Below are positions 14,328 through 23,050 of a DNA stretch of 64,000 bases, one piece after another. Position 1 is the stretch's first letter. Every line of letters begins with the position of its first letter. A program made the position numbers and the translations under genes. Origin of the DNA: Absicoccus intestinalis. GTDB lineage: Bacteria > Bacillota_I > Bacilli_A > Erysipelotrichales > Erysipelotrichaceae. The stretch spans positions 119,406-183,405 of the forward strand of contig NZ_JALBUS010000004.1 of assembly GCF_033971885.1 (NCBI RefSeq). Reading direction: 5' to 3'. A model generated the notes under the pieces. It worked only from the letters and a program-made list of their open reading frames with translations. It searched no databases and had not been told where the DNA came from.

Positions 14328-15602
14328 ATGTCCAATATCTATGAGATGTTTGGTGATTATATGTATAAAGAAACGTTTCGCAATCCGAAACGAGCTCAAA
14401 AAATCTTATGTCTAGCCTATGAAGCTTTTGGTCTCAAATCCAAAGTCTTTCCCAATAAAAATTTATCGAAAGCGAATCAATATCTAGCCAATCTTACAAT
14501 GGATGCCATTGTGAAACCTTTTTCACACCCAGAAAACTCCGTACTGACCAGTATTTTCTTTCCGAGTGAGATCATTCATGCCTTTGGACTGGATCCTCTA
14601 TGTGCTGAACAATTTTCTGCTTATATCAACGGTGCCAAAGCCACCCGTGCTTTTCGCGAAATTGCTGAAGGTGCAGGCATTGCCGAAACGTATTGTTCCT
14701 ATCATAAAATTCTTATGGGTGCATCTGAAGTCGGTGTATTACCGAAACCTACCTGTATTGTAAATACATCGATTATTTGTGATGCCAACAATTTGACTTT
14801 TCGCCAAGTGGCACAAGATGAAAAAGTTCCTCATTATTACGTAGATGTGCCCTTTGAAAAATCAGAAACATCCGTGCAGTATGTAACCAAACAATTGGAA
14901 GAGCTGATTCCTTGGTTAGAAGAAAAAACAGGTCGTACCTTGGATTGGAATGTTTTAAAACAAAATGTAGAACGGTCCAAAGAAACCATCGATACGATCA
15001 AAAAAACGTATCTCTATCGAAAAGATCGGTATCTTGCCAATGACCTAACGAGTGAATTATTCCAGGCATTAGCTATCAACACCACATTAGGTACGCCTGG
15101 TGCCTTGAAGTTTGCGAAAATGCTATTGGCCGATTATCAGAATGCACCTCGATCACATGCCCATAAAATCGTTTGGATGCACACCAATCCACAATGGCAA
15201 CAACCATTAAAAGATATCTTTAATTATTCACAAGATTGGCAAATCATCGCGACAGATATGTGTTTTGCGACCTTAGATATTGAAATCGATCCTGAAAAAC
15301 CATTAGAATCTCTAGCACGCCGCATGGTTTATAACACCTACAATGGCCATGCCAAAGATCGCATTCAAGCGACAGCCAATATGGTCAAACAACTGGATGC
15401 CGATGGTGTCATTTGTTTCTGTCATTGGGGTTGTAAACAAACTTGTGGTGCCAGCGCCATGATCAAAAATGAACTCGAATCCCAAGGAATCCCAACCCTG
15501 ATCTTAAATGGAGACGGTGTAGATCCGGCCAATTCATCCGATGGCCAGATTCAAACCCGGGTGGAAGCCTTTTTAGAAATGTTGGAGGACCATGCTGCAT
15601 GA
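14328..15602 (+). CDS. 2-hydroxyacyl-CoA dehydratase D-component-like iron-sulfur protein
   Basis: 424 residues, SD GGGAGG. It belongs to the HgdB/BcrC/FldC superfamily: three Rossmann-like domains binding a 4Fe-4S or double-cubane cluster. Cysteines stand in the family position, clustered in CFCHWGCKQTCG near residue 365. True dehydratases need two such subunits plus an activator. Here one free subunit is followed by a subunit fused to an activator, and no CoA-transferase is near. This layout fits double-cubane-cluster-type reductases or an uncharacterised ATP-driven reductase as well as a dehydratase. Overlaps the next gene (15599-15602). Confidence 0.85.
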   Translation: MSNIYEMFGDYMYKETFRNPKRAQKILCLAYEAFGLKSKVFPNKNLSKANQYLANLTMDAIVKPFSHPENSVLTSIFFPSEIIHAFGLDPLCAEQFSAYINGAKATRAFREIAEGAGIAETYCSYHKILMGASEVGVLPKPTCIVNTSIICDANNLTFRQVAQDEKVPHYYVDVPFEKSETSVQYVTKQLEELIPWLEEKTGRTLDWNVLKQNVERSKETIDTIKKTYLYRKDRYLANDLTSELFQALAINTTLGTPGALKFAKMLLADYQNAPRSHAHKIVWMHTNPQWQQPLKDIFNYSQDWQIIATDMCFATLDIEIDPEKPLESLARRMVYNTYNGHAKDRIQATANMVKQLDADGVICFCHWGCKQTCGASAMIKNELESQGIPTLILNGDGVDPANSSDGQIQTRVEAFLEMLEDHAA

Positions 15603-17245
15603 TGTACTATACTTGTAAATATACACCCCTAGAAATTTTGGCTGGATTTGATGTGGAAACATGTCGATTGGATCCACATCCAGATACTGTAGATTGTGCC
15701 AATGGTTGTGCCCATCCCAATCTTTGTGGATTTGGTAAAGCCCTCATTGAAACGATTCATACACAAAACGTCCGTGAAGTGATCTTAACCGATTGTTGCG
15801 ATGTGATGCGTCGTATCTATGATGTGTTATTAACTTTTGAAGATCTTGACTTTCTCTATTTTTTGCCTCTACCTCATAAAGGTGGACCACTAGAAGTCAA
15901 TTTATATGAAGCACGAATCAAAGATTTCATCCAAACCTATGAAGCCTATAGCCATAAAACATTTGATGTAAATAAAGCCATACAAGCCTATCTTCATCAA
16001 CCCGACTTACCGGATAAGACGGATCCATATATTCGATTGACGGGTGCGCATGGTGGTCATTTGCTGCTCGAAAAAATCAAAGATACATTTCCCAACGTGA
16101 ATGTCATGGATGATACTTGCAGTGGTAATCGATATGTAGAAAAAGAAGAAGTCGATGCCGATCACTTTATCCATGTGTATGCCAATCATGTTCTTAATCA
16201 AAGAAAGCCTTGTATGCGCATGCTTCATACGGAAAATCGAAACAAAGACGAACATCCTATCGGTACTATTTACCATACCATGAAATTCTGTGACTATTAT
16301 GGATTCGAATATATGAATATGAAAGAAGATGTGAATATGCCTTTATTAAAAATTGAAACCGATGCCACACCACAAAGTAGTGGGCAATTAAAAACGCGTT
16401 TGGATGCATTTGCTGAAACCTTAGGCGTGAAAAAACAACAAAGCCGAAAAGTTCATACGGATCAGCCCATCTATATTGCAGGCATCGATTCTGGATCCAC
16501 CAGTACCGATGCGATCATCATGGATGAAAATGCGAAGATCATTGGTCGATCGATCGTAGCAACGGGAATTGGGGCCACCCAAAGTGCAGATAAAGCCTTA
16601 CAAATTGCTTTAGAAGATGCGCATCTTTCCAAAGATCAATTAACGAATGTGGTCACAACGGGATATGGTCGAGAAAATATTGGTAATCATGCCGATTCGG
16701 TCACCGAAATCACATGCCACGCTAAAGGAGCTCATTATTTACATCCAGAAACCAAGACGATCATTGATATTGGTGGCCAAGATTCAAAAGTCATTCGAAT
16801 CGATGCGCAAGGAATTGTTGAAAACTTTGTCATGAATGATAAGTGTGCAGCAGGAACTGGACGTTTCTTAGATGCCCAGGCACGGGCTTTAAATATGTCA
16901 TTGGCAGAATTATCCGAAACTGGTCTTCATTGGAAAAATGATATTACGATTTCCAGTATGTGTACGGTTTTTGCAGAAAGTGAAGTCATTTCCTTAGTGG
17001 CAGACAATGTCGCCATCAGTGATATCATTCATGGACTGAATAAATCCGTTGCTTCCAAAACCGCATCGCTTGTCCATCGAATCAAAGGGGAGCCAGAATT
17101 TATCATGACAGGTGGTGTCGCTCAAAATGCCGGTGTTGTCCAATGCTTAGAACAAGCCCTAGATGCAAAGATCTATATTGATGATCGCGCTCAATTATGT
17201 GGGGCCATCGGTGCTGCTCTCATTGGTTTAGAAGAAATCAGATAG
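15599..17245 (+). CDS. Fused dehydratase-like domain + ATP-dependent activator (HgdC/BcrAD type)
   Basis: 548 residues, ATG overlapping the previous stop, SD GGAGG. Residues 1 to about 285 form a D-component-like domain (YTCKYTPLEILAGF start, several Cys). Residues 295-548 are the ASKHA ATPase activator: IAGIDSGSTSTDAI phosphate loop, IDIGGQDSK, CAAGTGRFLD and SMCTVFAESE. The two Cys (NDKCAAGTG, SSMCTV) ligate the dimer-bridging 4Fe-4S cluster. The activator would hydrolyse ATP to inject low-potential electrons into the partner at 14328. Physical fusion of activator and acceptor-like domain is notable. Confidence 0.88.
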   Translation: MMYYTCKYTPLEILAGFDVETCRLDPHPDTVDCANGCAHPNLCGFGKALIETIHTQNVREVILTDCCDVMRRIYDVLLTFEDLDFLYFLPLPHKGGPLEVNLYEARIKDFIQTYEAYSHKTFDVNKAIQAYLHQPDLPDKTDPYIRLTGAHGGHLLLEKIKDTFPNVNVMDDTCSGNRYVEKEEVDADHFIHVYANHVLNQRKPCMRMLHTENRNKDEHPIGTIYHTMKFCDYYGFEYMNMKEDVNMPLLKIETDATPQSSGQLKTRLDAFAETLGVKKQQSRKVHTDQPIYIAGIDSGSTSTDAIIMDENAKIIGRSIVATGIGATQSADKALQIALEDAHLSKDQLTNVVTTGYGRENIGNHADSVTEITCHAKGAHYLHPETKTIIDIGGQDSKVIRIDAQGIVENFVMNDKCAAGTGRFLDAQARALNMSLAELSETGLHWKNDITISSMCTVFAESEVISLVADNVAISDIIHGLNKSVASKTASLVHRIKGEPEFIMTGGVAQNAGVVQCLEQALDAKIYIDDRAQLCGAIGAALIGLEEIR

Positions 17246-17246
17246 A

Positions 17247-17282
17247 AAAAGATCAGAGAAAATGGATTCTCTGATCTTTTTT
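17247..17282. terminator. Bidirectional terminator
   Basis: AAAAGATCAGAGAA, six-base loop, perfect 14-bp complement and T-run. Sits between convergent genes, serving the activator gene and the aldolase. Confidence 0.92.
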
Positions 17283-17294
17283 ATAGAATTTGAA

Positions 17295-17972
17295 TTAGTC
17301 TAGATCTGTCATGGCTTTTTTGCCAGTTAACTTTTCAAAATCACGGACAAAATCTTGAACGGCTCCATCTATGGCCAAATTCTTTACAAACGAATCAATG
17401 ACGCTTGGTGCTGCCGTCGCACTGCCTACGCCATATTGCGCCAATTCCATAACTTGTTGAGAATTTTTGAAAGAAGCCGCCAATACTTCGCAATCAAATG
17501 CACTATTATCTAAAATATCTTGGATCTCTTTGACCACTTCGACCCCATCATATCCCATATTGTCAATACGATTGACATAAGGGGCTACATAACTGGCTCC
17601 TGCTTTGGCAGCTAAATACGCTTGCATAGGTGTATAAACAACGGTTCCACAAGTTGGGATCCCTTCTTTTGTCAATTGTTTAATGGCTTTGAACCCCTCT
17701 GGAATTGAAGGGATTTTTACTACGGTATTTTTTCCTAACAAATCAACGATCATATGTGCATCCGCCACAATACCATCTGCATCCAACGCAACCGCTTGCG
17801 CAAAAAGAATATCGTCTTCCCCAATAAATTCACGAATCTCTTTTAATGTTTTTCGTGGATCCTGATCAACCTTGGAAAGAATCGAAGGATTTGTGGTCAC
17901 TCCATCAACAGGATAATATTCATATAAACGTTTAATTTCATCCAAATGTGCATCATCAATAAATAATTTCAT
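17295..17972 (-). CDS. Transaldolase / fructose-6-phosphate aldolase family protein
   Basis: 225 residues, the length of the small TalC/FSA/MipB group of transaldolases. It has the KLFIDDAHLDEI start, the GVTTNPSI motif and the Schiff-base Lys in VVKIPSIPEG. It interconverts C3/C4-C7 sugar phosphates or cleaves fructose-6-phosphate. ATG 17972 has GGAGG eight bases upstream; the longer ORF start at 17987 would place the SD inside the gene. Single-gene unit. Confidence 0.9.
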   Translation of the reverse strand: MKLFIDDAHLDEIKRLYEYYPVDGVTTNPSILSKVDQDPRKTLKEIREFIGEDDILFAQAVALDADGIVADAHMIVDLLGKNTVVKIPSIPEGFKAIKQLTKEGIPTCGTVVYTPMQAYLAAKAGASYVAPYVNRIDNMGYDGVEVVKEIQDILDNSAFDCEVLAASFKNSQQVMELAQYGVGSATAAPSVIDSFVKNLAIDGAVQDFVRDFEKLTGKKAMTDLD

Positions 17973-18033
17973 GTGTATGTCCTCCATCTGTCATAGATAT
18001 AATATCACTTCATTATCATTATGCAATATCTTT

Positions 18034-18594
18034 TTATTGTTTTTTATTGTTTATTCCTATTTCAGACACAATAATATCCATGACCACATCCTGTTCATTC
18101 ACCGGGATGGCTTCCGTCATTAATTGATGAAAACAAATCATCATTTTTATCATGGATTGATGTTCTAAATAACGATCATAGTAGCCGCCACCAAATCCCA
18201 AACGCTGCCCCTTTTCATTACAGGTACAACACGGCACGATCGCAAGATCAATTTGCTTGGCAGGTATAGGGTCGATCGTATCGATAGGCTCTAAGATCCC
18301 CCATGTTCTTGGTTTGACATCCTCCCAACTCTGAATAGGATAGGCATGCATGATCCCTCCCGACTCACAACGAGGAACCACTACGGTTTTTCCATCTTGC
18401 CATGCTTGTTCGATCAAAGAATGCGTATCGACCTCACCATCCATGCTCACAAAAGTAAAAAGAGTTTGGGCTTTTTTATAGGCATCCGATTGCAGGATCA
18501 ACGATAGAATTTTTTGACTCGCTTCTTTTTGATAGCCTTCGCTTAATTTTTTTCGCTTTTCATAGATGCTTTTGCGCAATTCTTTTTTATTCAT
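18034..18594 (-). CDS. 5-formyltetrahydrofolate cyclo-ligase
   Basis: 186 residues. Converts 5-formyl-THF to 5,10-methenyl-THF with ATP. Motifs: KKELRKSIYEKRK start and RLGFGGGYYDRYL, the nucleotide/substrate loop of the family. Start ATG 18594 overlaps the stop of the preceding 88-residue gene (ATGAATAA), indicating translational coupling; the longer start at 18612 has its SD too close. Confidence 0.92.
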   Translation of the reverse strand: MNKKELRKSIYEKRKKLSEGYQKEASQKILSLILQSDAYKKAQTLFTFVSMDGEVDTHSLIEQAWQDGKTVVVPRCESGGIMHAYPIQSWEDVKPRTWGILEPIDTIDPIPAKQIDLAIVPCCTCNEKGQRLGFGGGYYDRYLEHQSMIKMMICFHQLMTEAIPVNEQDVVMDIIVSEIGINNKKQ

Positions 18595-18853
18595 AACGTG
18601 GATCTGGTTCATCTCCTTGTTTTTCGATATGATCTTCGATCATGCGCAACAAACCCATTTTGATATCCATCAGAGCTTGTTGCTGGGCTGCATCAGCCTG
18701 TTCATCCATCACAATAGACAAAATCAATTGACTCACGACCGATGGCTTTTCCTGATCGAATGATGCTTTGGTATATCCATGCAAATCAAGAAATAAATCC
18801 ACCATTTCCTGGGTAAAACATCCTTGTAGTAATTCTGTATTTGTATATCCCAT
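18587..18853 (-). CDS. Hypothetical helical protein
   Basis: 88 residues, acidic and helical (DEQADAAQQQALMDIKMGLL). SD AGGAGG before ATG 18853. It lies between the HAD phosphatase and the cyclo-ligase and is coupled to the latter. No family recognised. Confidence 0.7.
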   Translation of the reverse strand: MGYTNTELLQGCFTQEMVDLFLDLHGYTKASFDQEKPSVVSQLILSIVMDEQADAAQQQALMDIKMGLLRMIEDHIEKQGDEPDPRYE

Positions 18854-18861
18854 GATACCTC

Positions 18862-19506
18862 CTATAGTATATCGAATAGTTCATGAATCGATTCGATGCG
18901 GGGAATATCCAACGAACAAGGCCAATCCTTACGAATGACCCAAATGGTTGGAATCCCTAAACGATGTGCCCCAATGATATCGGTAGAGAAAGTATCGCCA
19001 ACAAAAACCACCTCATTGGTTTCTAATCCTAGTTGTTTGCAAGCTTCCAGATACACTTCTGGAGCTGGCTTTTTACATCCCATTTCACCACTTGTGACAA
19101 TGGCATCGAAATAACCTTCCAAATGTGCTCTTTGTACCTTATCACGTTGCGCTTCATTGGTACCATTGGTACAAAGTGCCAATTGATATTTTTGATGCAA
19201 CTTAGCCAGATCCTCTTCGATTCCCTCAAAAGTAATCGTGTGTTTGCTTTGATGGTCATTCCACCAACGATTTAGATCCGAAATAGGTAATGGCAAATGA
19301 TATTTTTTCTTCAAATTTTCCAAAATAAAACTTTTACGATAATTGCCTTTCATATCCCACAACATCAAATCTTGTAAGACAGTTTCGCGTTGATAGGGAT
19401 CCGCAAACGTACAATACGTATCTAATAATTCTTCAAATGTTTGATATGTATATAAACAACGATTGCCAATCGTATCATCAAAATCAAATAATATTCCCTT
19501 GATCAT
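18862..19506 (-). CDS. HAD-superfamily phosphatase (YjjG/subfamily IA-like)
   Basis: 214 residues. HAD motif I LFDFDDTIGN, motif II CTNGT, motif III Lys in GCKKPAPEVY, motif IV GDTFSTDIIGA. A four-helix cap lies between motifs I and II. Probable small-molecule or nucleotide phosphatase; substrate unknown. First gene of a three-gene leftward operon with the 88-residue protein and the cyclo-ligase. Confidence 0.88.
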   Translation of the reverse strand: MIKGILFDFDDTIGNRCLYTYQTFEELLDTYCTFADPYQRETVLQDLMLWDMKGNYRKSFILENLKKKYHLPLPISDLNRWWNDHQSKHTITFEGIEEDLAKLHQKYQLALCTNGTNEAQRDKVQRAHLEGYFDAIVTSGEMGCKKPAPEVYLEACKQLGLETNEVVFVGDTFSTDIIGAHRLGIPTIWVIRKDWPCSLDIPRIESIHELFDIL

Positions 19507-19593
19507 AGTTCACCTCAAACTTATTTAATCATTTCAATGAAAATAGCGCAAATTTCATTTTACAATACCTAATTCTAACTGGTTTTCCTACTC

Positions 19594-19621
19594 TTGAAAA
19601 GTCAGGATCTTTATTTATACT
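19594..19621 (+). promoter_or_regulatory. Promoter placing transcription start at the ATG
   Basis: TTGAAA (19594-19599), 16-bp spacer, TATACT (19616-19621). The ATG at 19629 is seven bases beyond the -10, so the transcript should be leaderless. Confidence 0.75.
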
Positions 19622-19628
19622 AAATAGT

Positions 19629-20189
19629 ATGATGGATACATATGTTGCGTTTGATGTTGAAACGCCAAATACACGAAATGATCGAATGAGTGCCATTGGC
19701 ATTGCCCTGATCAAGAAAAATCAAATTGTCGATACCTTTTATACTTTGATCGATCCCGAAACATATTTTAATTCTTTTCATATGGAATTGACTCATATTG
19801 GCCCACAAACGGTGAAGAATGCCCCGAATTTTCAACAAATATGGCCCACTCTAGAAACCTATTTGGATCAAGGAATCCTTCTTGCTCACAATGCAACATT
19901 TGATTTACACGTCTTATTGGCATGTCTAAAAACCTATCATATTCCTTGGAAATCCTATATTGATTATGCCGACACGGTCCGCATTGGCAAGGCTTGTTAT
20001 CCAGAACTCGATGATCATCGTTTGAATACAATGTGTGATGCATTGAATATTCCTTTAGAACATCACAATGCGCTCAGTGATGCCAAAGCCTGTGCTTCTT
20101 TATTTACCGACTTTTATGAACGAATCAATACGGATCTTTATATCCGTACCTTTGATGTGGCACACAATAAAACATTAAAACCCTATTAA
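19629..20189 (+). CDS. DEDDh 3'-5' exonuclease (DnaQ/epsilon-like)
   Basis: 186 residues. Exo I YVAFDVETPN (Asp, Glu), Exo II HNATFD, Exo III HHNALSDAKA (His and Asp), giving a full DEDDh catalytic set. A free-standing proofreading- or repair-type exonuclease, not fused to PolC. There is no SD; two adjacent ATGs lie at the predicted transcription start, so translation appears leaderless. Confidence 0.9.
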   Translation: MMDTYVAFDVETPNTRNDRMSAIGIALIKKNQIVDTFYTLIDPETYFNSFHMELTHIGPQTVKNAPNFQQIWPTLETYLDQGILLAHNATFDLHVLLACLKTYHIPWKSYIDYADTVRIGKACYPELDDHRLNTMCDALNIPLEHHNALSDAKACASLFTDFYERINTDLYIRTFDVAHNKTLKPY

Positions 20190-20212
20190 AAAAGACGGCA
20201 TTGCCGTCTTTT
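20190..20212 (+). terminator. Terminator of the exonuclease gene
   Basis: AAAAGACGGC-ATT-GCCGTCTTTT, perfect 10-bp stem. Confidence 0.85.
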
Positions 20213-20226
20213 GTCATTATTGGGTA

Positions 20227-20496
20227 TTATCCCTGGATGGATCGACTTGTAGGATGGGTATTCTGCGATACATGGTTGAAGTCCAAACTACGTAAGTGAT
20301 CGATCAAGTCGCCAACAGTTTGGTTGGAGGATGTTGTCGGAATGGCCATAACTTCATCGATGGAATTACATTTATACGTTTTATCTGGTGCTATCACTGT
20401 TAAGTCCTTAAACACCGTATATTCATTTCCATTATCGTCTTCCAATACCCAGGCACTATTTTGTTTCAATCCATCAAAAAACAAGTCTCGAAACAT
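20227..20496 (-). CDS. Hypothetical protein
   Basis: 89 residues from ATG 20496 with GAAGGTGAG upstream. Strand-rich first half (WVLEDDNGNEYTVFKDLTVI), Ser/Thr/Asn-rich end. No homology recognised. Monocistronic. Confidence 0.65.
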   Translation of the reverse strand: MFRDLFFDGLKQNSAWVLEDDNGNEYTVFKDLTVIAPDKTYKCNSIDEVMAIPTTSSNQTVGDLIDHLRSLDFNHVSQNTHPTSRSIQG

Positions 20497-20640
20497 AAAT
20501 CTCACCTTCTAAATTATTTGGCTCTGCCATCCTCTACAGAGCCATGTTTGTATCATCTGTGATTATCATATCACAGAATTGCAAAATTTCCACTCTTTTA
20601 CATAAAATTTTATTTTTTTTCATGAAGGTGAAACTTTTTT

Positions 20641-21120
20641 CTATTGTGGATATATTAAATGTGTTTCATCAATCCCTTTTAATGTATTTTCTAAAAATCG
20701 TTTCGCAACAATTTTTGTCAACGGCAAATTCATATCCAAATAATTTCCACAATCGCGCGGTGCTGCTCCCGGTACATCTCCTTCATATTCAGCCATGAAA
20801 GTAAACATTTCCGTAACAAGACCCACTACATCTTTGGATTCTAGATCACCAATCAAGATCATATAAAAACCAGTTCGACACCCCATCGGTCCAAAGTAGA
20901 TGACTTTCTCTTTCCACACAGGATGATTTCGTAAAAACGTTGCGCCTAAATGTTCCATCGTATGGATTTCCGCTGTGTTGATCACCGGCTCACGATTTGG
21001 AGCTGTCATACGAATATCAAAGGTAGTCACCATTTCTTGTCCTACATGATCTTTTCTAGATACATAAATGCCTGGTAATAATTTTAAATGATTGACGGTA
21101 AAACTTGCGATTTTTTCCAT
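20641..21120 (-). CDS. luxS: S-ribosylhomocysteine lyase LuxS
   Basis: 159 residues. Cleaves S-ribosylhomocysteine to homocysteine and the autoinducer-2 precursor. Metal ligands H53 and H57 (EIHTMEHLGA) and C124 (RDCGNY), and catalytic C81 (GPMGCRTGFY), are all present, so it should be active. SD AAAGGAG. A hairpin terminator ends just before this SD, leaving no room for a separate promoter behind the phosphofructokinase gene. Confidence 0.97.
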   Translation of the reverse strand: MEKIASFTVNHLKLLPGIYVSRKDHVGQEMVTTFDIRMTAPNREPVINTAEIHTMEHLGATFLRNHPVWKEKVIYFGPMGCRTGFYMILIGDLESKDVVGLVTEMFTFMAEYEGDVPGAAPRDCGNYLDMNLPLTKIVAKRFLENTLKGIDETHLIYPQ

Positions 21121-21136
21121 ATTGTCTCCTTTAAAA

Positions 21137-21157
21137 AAGGGCATCGATGATGCCCTT
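21137..21157 (-). terminator. Terminator between pfp and luxS
   Basis: AAGGGCATC-3-base loop-GATGCCCTT, T-run on the minus strand running straight into the luxS SD. Confidence 0.85.
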
Positions 21158-21161
21158 GGAA

Positions 21162-22823
21162 TTATTCACCTTTTTCTAAAGCTAAGGTACGTGTTGTCAA
21201 ATCACAAACATCGCTTGGTCCATAGTACTGGATTGCACCTGGATATGTATAAGCCGTTTCAACAGCCCATGCATCACGATGCGCCGCAAAGTAAGTGAAT
21301 GGCTTACCATCTAATTCAACTAAAGCCTTACGAATAACTGGTTTGTCTTTACCATTACGACGTTCCATATTCATCATCTTCGTGATTGGCATACCACCAG
21401 CAACCCATTCTTCAGCTGGTTTTGATAAATTAGAAATCTTTGATAAATAACCATTATATCCATATTGGATCAACATGCAAGCATTATATCCCAATGAATA
21501 GCAATAGTCTGCATCAAAGTTTGATGGGAAAGCACAACGACCTTCATATCCAAAGAAATGATGTTGGGTCTTGAAGCTTCCATTGTATGTTCCTGCTTTT
21601 CTTCTTTCTTCCAATTTGTCTTTGACTAATTCCGCAAACAATTGTTCCGATTCGATCAATGATACTTGTACGTTACCATGCGGATCACGTTCCAAGAATA
21701 ATTGTTTTTGAATGCCTTCTGGAAGAATATCAAATACACCAAACGATTCGGCTGTTAAACCATTCTTGATAAATTCATATTTTTCAGCCCAAGTTCCTAA
21801 AGCATTGAACGCATCTGCTTTGTCACCAGCTAATAATTCATTAATTTCAGCAATCAAAACTGAGAATTCAGGAACGAATTCAACAATACCTTCTGGAATG
21901 ATCGCCACACCAAAATTATCACCATTTGCCGCACGAGCCGCTACAGAATCCGCAATCTGATCAGCAATTTGAGAAAGTGACATCTTCTTAGCCGCTACTT
22001 CTTCACCAATTAAACAAATATTTGGTTGCGTTTCCAATGCGCATTCCAAAGCAACATGAGAAGCCGAACGACCCATGACTTTGATGAAGTGCCAATATTT
22101 CTTGGCTGAATTCGCATCACGTTCGATGTTTCCAATTAATTCACTATATGTCTTTGTAGCTGTATCAAATCCAAAAGAACATTCGATATCTTCGTTTTTC
22201 AAGTCACCATCAATCGTTTTCGGACAACCAACAACTTGAACACCGGTATTATGGGCCGCAAAGTATTCCGCCAATACGGCAGCGTTTGTATTTGAATCAT
22301 CGCCACCAATCATAACGATTGCATTGATTCCATGTTTCTTACAAACTTCAGCAGCTTGTGCAAATTGTTCTTCCGTTTCTAATTTTGTACGACCAGAACC
22401 AATGATATCAAATCCACCCGTATTACGGAATTGATCGATGTATTCATCATCAAATACGATATATTTGTCATCCGTCAATCCACTAGGACCACCCTTAAAT
22501 CCATACAATACATTTTCTTTATTGGTTGCTTTCAAGGCATCATATAAACCACAAACAACATTATGTCCACCAGGTGCTTGACCACCCGATAAGATAACAC
22601 CAACAACCTGTTTCTTTACAGGTGCTGTATTTGTACCCTTTTCAAAAGTGATTTCTTTTTTACCATACGTGTTTGGGAATAAAGCAGCAATCTTGTCTTG
22701 ATCAGCTACACTTTGCGTAGGTTCTCCTTCTTTCACTGAAATCTCAGCAATTCCATTACGAAGCATACCTGGTAGTTTAGGTTGATACTTCAATCGTTCC
22801 ATTTGAAGTGGTGAAATTTTCAT
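21162..22823 (-). CDS. pfp: Diphosphate-fructose-6-phosphate 1-phosphotransferase
   Basis: 553 residues, the long PPi-PFK class. SGGQAPGGHNV (PPi loop), GSGRTKLE, IGGDDSNTNA with the GGDDS variant marking PPi use, PKTIDGDLKN and the MGRSASHVALE helix. Catalyses the reversible PPi-driven step of glycolysis/gluconeogenesis, common in anaerobic Erysipelotrichia and Mollicute relatives. SD AGGAG. Confidence 0.96.
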   Translation of the reverse strand: MKISPLQMERLKYQPKLPGMLRNGIAEISVKEGEPTQSVADQDKIAALFPNTYGKKEITFEKGTNTAPVKKQVVGVILSGGQAPGGHNVVCGLYDALKATNKENVLYGFKGGPSGLTDDKYIVFDDEYIDQFRNTGGFDIIGSGRTKLETEEQFAQAAEVCKKHGINAIVMIGGDDSNTNAAVLAEYFAAHNTGVQVVGCPKTIDGDLKNEDIECSFGFDTATKTYSELIGNIERDANSAKKYWHFIKVMGRSASHVALECALETQPNICLIGEEVAAKKMSLSQIADQIADSVAARAANGDNFGVAIIPEGIVEFVPEFSVLIAEINELLAGDKADAFNALGTWAEKYEFIKNGLTAESFGVFDILPEGIQKQLFLERDPHGNVQVSLIESEQLFAELVKDKLEERRKAGTYNGSFKTQHHFFGYEGRCAFPSNFDADYCYSLGYNACMLIQYGYNGYLSKISNLSKPAEEWVAGGMPITKMMNMERRNGKDKPVIRKALVELDGKPFTYFAAHRDAWAVETAYTYPGAIQYYGPSDVCDLTTRTLALEKGE

Positions 22824-22999
22824 AGTATATCTCCTTTTTTATTTCGCCATTATTCTATCATATTCCCTAACATTTGTGCACAAGAGGATTTGTTTTTCCT
22901 ATATTCATTATGAACTATTCTAAATAGATAAATGAAATATATATTTAATTAATGTAAACATAATTATTATAAATATTTTGCTCTTACTTAAAAAAACCA

Positions 23000-23030
23000 T
23001 TACACTTTTATATGTATACATACAGTGTAA
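23000..23030. promoter_or_regulatory. Inverted repeat upstream of the thioester adhesin gene
   Basis: TTACACT (23000-23006) and AGTGTAA (23024-23030) form perfect 7-bp arms around ATGTATACAT (23012-23021), itself a palindrome. It lies just before the SD of the surface-protein gene; candidate operator or RNA hairpin. Confidence 0.55.
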
Positions 23031-23050
23031 TAGGAAGGAGAGAGAGAAAA

